A stretch of DNA of 64,000 bases from Tipula vernalis. Taxonomy: Eukaryota; Arthropoda; Insecta; Diptera; Tipulidae. The notes beneath the pieces are model-generated. The model was not told where the DNA came from. It saw nothing but the letters and a program-made list of their open reading frames with translations, and did not search any database. Location: contig OY282558.1 of NCBI GenBank assembly GCA_958295665.1, positions 334,525,106-334,589,105 on the forward strand. Direction: 5' to 3'. Made by a program: the position numbers and the translations under genes. Below, piece by piece: positions 62,130 to 64,000 of this stretch (positions within the stretch are counted from its first letter, which is position 1; each line of letters opens with the position of its first letter).

Positions 62130-64000
62130 CAAATAACATAACCCACCTTTTGCTTTCAATTCGGAATAGCAAATTTTGCAAAAAACAGCTTCTCCCTATC
62201 CATGGTTTCAAATGTTGATCATTTTCCCAGCTACATATGTACATAAGTGCGCACAGTTTTTCTTTTCTTCGATTTCTAAAAAAGGGAGAGAAAATTTTAT
62301 AACAAAAATTTATTGCAAAATATTCGAACTTACCGGCGACCAGTCACCTTCATTTATGATGTCGCTATCATCAGAATTTATTCTTGATATGGAAAATTCT
62401 CGGTTTTTATCAGTTTTTCAAGCTGTATGTTGATTTGAAGTTGAAGCTGCGAAAGTGTTATACGAATTTGTTAAATATAACAAAACAATAAAAAAACAAA
62501 ACACTTAACTGTTTTTATATGCGGTTTACAGGAATTTTGTAATTTTGAGAACTCTTTCCAAGAGATTATGAATTATCATACTACAAGCAACAGCTAATTT
62601 GGTTAAGTGGCTTTTTAAGAAATTCTTCCTCTTTTTCCTTTGCAAAATAGTCGTGGATTTTCTTAGTAAGGTTTCATATCTCCGAACTACACTTTACTAA
62701 ATGATTCCTTCTCATCAGTACTCCAAAAACAATTTTTGGTCATAAATATGGAAAATAAACATCACTGTTAAAACACTTTATAAAATGTTTGAAAATCACA
62801 AAATTTGGAATTATTTATTATTAAAATTTGATAAAATCTGAACTAGCTAGCGGATATAAACTCTGTATTTCAAATGTATACAAGGACAAATTGATGAAAA
62901 TAAAAGTTAACCGTTGTATTCGAATCGTCAGGTGAACGACTCTCTGTTTGCGCAACACGCAAACACGGTCTGTTTACCCTATAGAATTTGATGCAACTTC
63001 TTCGTCAATTTCACGAAATGTCGATTGCTGTGGTTCAATCCCTGCATCTTTTTTATATCTTGATTATTTAATGTCTTGATCACTAACTTTACTGAACTTA
63101 ATTTATCTTTCACAGTCACTTTAAAATCCACCTACAGAGCATGGAACAGACTCAGAGCCTTGGTCCCAAGTGTTTAACTCTAGGCCTACCAATCTCTAAT
63201 TAACTAATTATATCGGTTTATTCAGACTGAAGCACGCGTTTGTGATTTATGATATAAAGTCCGGCAACGTTGAATTCAGAACTACCTCAATTTTAATAAT
63301 AAATACACTTTAAAAGTTGGCATGAAATTTCCTTATTGATCTTTTTGCTCCAAAATGATGAGAAAGCTCATTTTCTGAGCTTATTAAGGAATCTAATTTT
63401 TCTAGAGCAGATTGGCGCCATTTGTACTGCTCTTAAACCCGGCAGAGACCGTTTTCTTCCGCAAAAAATGCAATATCCAATTATTAACTAAAATAACGGG
63501 TTTGGCTTGAAATACCGTTTTTGAAAATTCCGTTTTTCCAAATCACTTATTTCAAAATCCCTTTGAAATAAGGGATACCCCCCCCCCCCCCAGACAAAAA
63601 TTTCTGATAGAGATTAATGCTATCTTTTTAATGTGCTTGTGTCGAATGCAAAAGTAAGTTTTCCAAGCACTCAATTAATATGAGGAAGCCGTGCACTTGT
63701 GAACGACCCGTCACTTCATTGTTCATTCCCATGATCCTCTTGCTTTTGAGTTGTATATATTTTGCACTAATATATATATTTGCACTAATATTTTGCGTAA
63801 TGAGCAAAGAAACATTGGAACCTTACTTTAAAATTTTCGATGAATTAATCAAATTAGTTTCTGTTTCTTCCGCTTTTATTTTGACCAAATTATTTGGTGC
63901 AAGATTCGAAATAAGGGCCCTGCTACTCTAGATATGGCTACTCCGAAGTGCTTAGCATTAAGGCGCGAATGCTAAAAAGTTTAGCATTTATAACCCCTCT
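62130..64000. other. Unassigned DNA with a short palindrome and a C-run
   Basis: No gene recognised. 63546-63572 is a perfect 11-base inverted repeat (CTTATTTCAAA / TTTGAAATAAG, 5-base loop), closely followed by 14 C (63578-63591). An 83-codon hydrophobic frame at 63680-63931 has two membrane-like stretches but no family match, and it runs into a MITE-like end; I do not call it a gene. Confidence 0.4.

Noticed and set aside
63028..63041. GGTTCAATCCCTGC, like a tRNA B box
   Set aside because: No matching A box, acceptor stem or anticodon arm at the proper distance upstream.
63680..63931. 83-codon hydrophobic open frame that could be a small membrane protein
   Set aside because: It runs into a MITE-like end, its hydrophobicity comes from repeated TTTGCACTAATATA-like sequence, and no family is recognised.

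Overview
This 64 kb window looks like AT-rich, gene-poor chromosomal DNA from an insect, most likely a fly (Diptera). The evidence is indirect. There is a copia-type element with a primer-binding site matching an internal fragment of initiator tRNA-Met, a micropia/mdg3-type Ty3/gypsy element apparently primed internally on tRNA-Leu, a BEL/Pao (roo-like) element with a baculovirus-F-like envelope region, and a short insert carrying GGTTA repeats. I could not identify a single ordinary host gene, rRNA or tRNA. Almost everything that can be named is a transposable element or its debris.

Layout. 1-1258: the 5' part of a pogo/Tigger-like transposon (minus strand). 1536-7983: a CR1/Jockey-like LINE (plus strand), broken by an IS630/Tc1-type element with a RING-finger fragment (3073-5140) and by an ~0.87 kb MITE (5393-6265). 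8045-16162: a hAT-like (DUF4371-type) transposase, split by a 6.2 kb BEL/Pao retrotransposon on the minus strand (9089-15269) with a perfect 5-bp target duplication. 16590-17720: a foldback repeat. 20287-25240: fragments of three LINEs and a possible gypsy scrap, with a small TTAGG-bearing insert. 26612-31908: a young copia element whose 5' LTR holds an 883-bp Harbinger-like insertion. 32551-36714: three MITEs, one of them a second copy of the 5393 MITE. Around 37.8 kb there is an isolated TATA/initiator promoter with no gene behind it. 39192-40457: a Tc1 element.

40635-54999 is one nested structure. A piggyBac-like element of about 2.5 kb, still bounded by matching ends and TTAA on both sides, has been expanded to 14.4 kb by a 5.9 kb Helitron inside its transposase gene, a 0.8 kb Tc1/mariner element and a 5.1 kb Ty3/gypsy element. 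55244-64000 holds a near-palindromic MITE, a mariner, a fragment of an uncharacterised transposon-like family, a Jockey-type LINE 3' end and another mariner with a MITE inside it, followed by unassigned DNA.

All coding sequences of any size are damaged by stops, frameshifts or deletions, so nothing here appears able to move on its own. The most unusual observations are the RING-IS630 element, the fused pol-env reading frame of the deleted BEL copy with its gag start inside a 53-bp LTR stub, the short spliceosomal-type intron in the Helitron helicase, the templated inversion at the Helitron/piggyBac junction, and the orphan promoter at 37.8 kb. Frame joins and element limits were read by eye; no alignment or database search was run.
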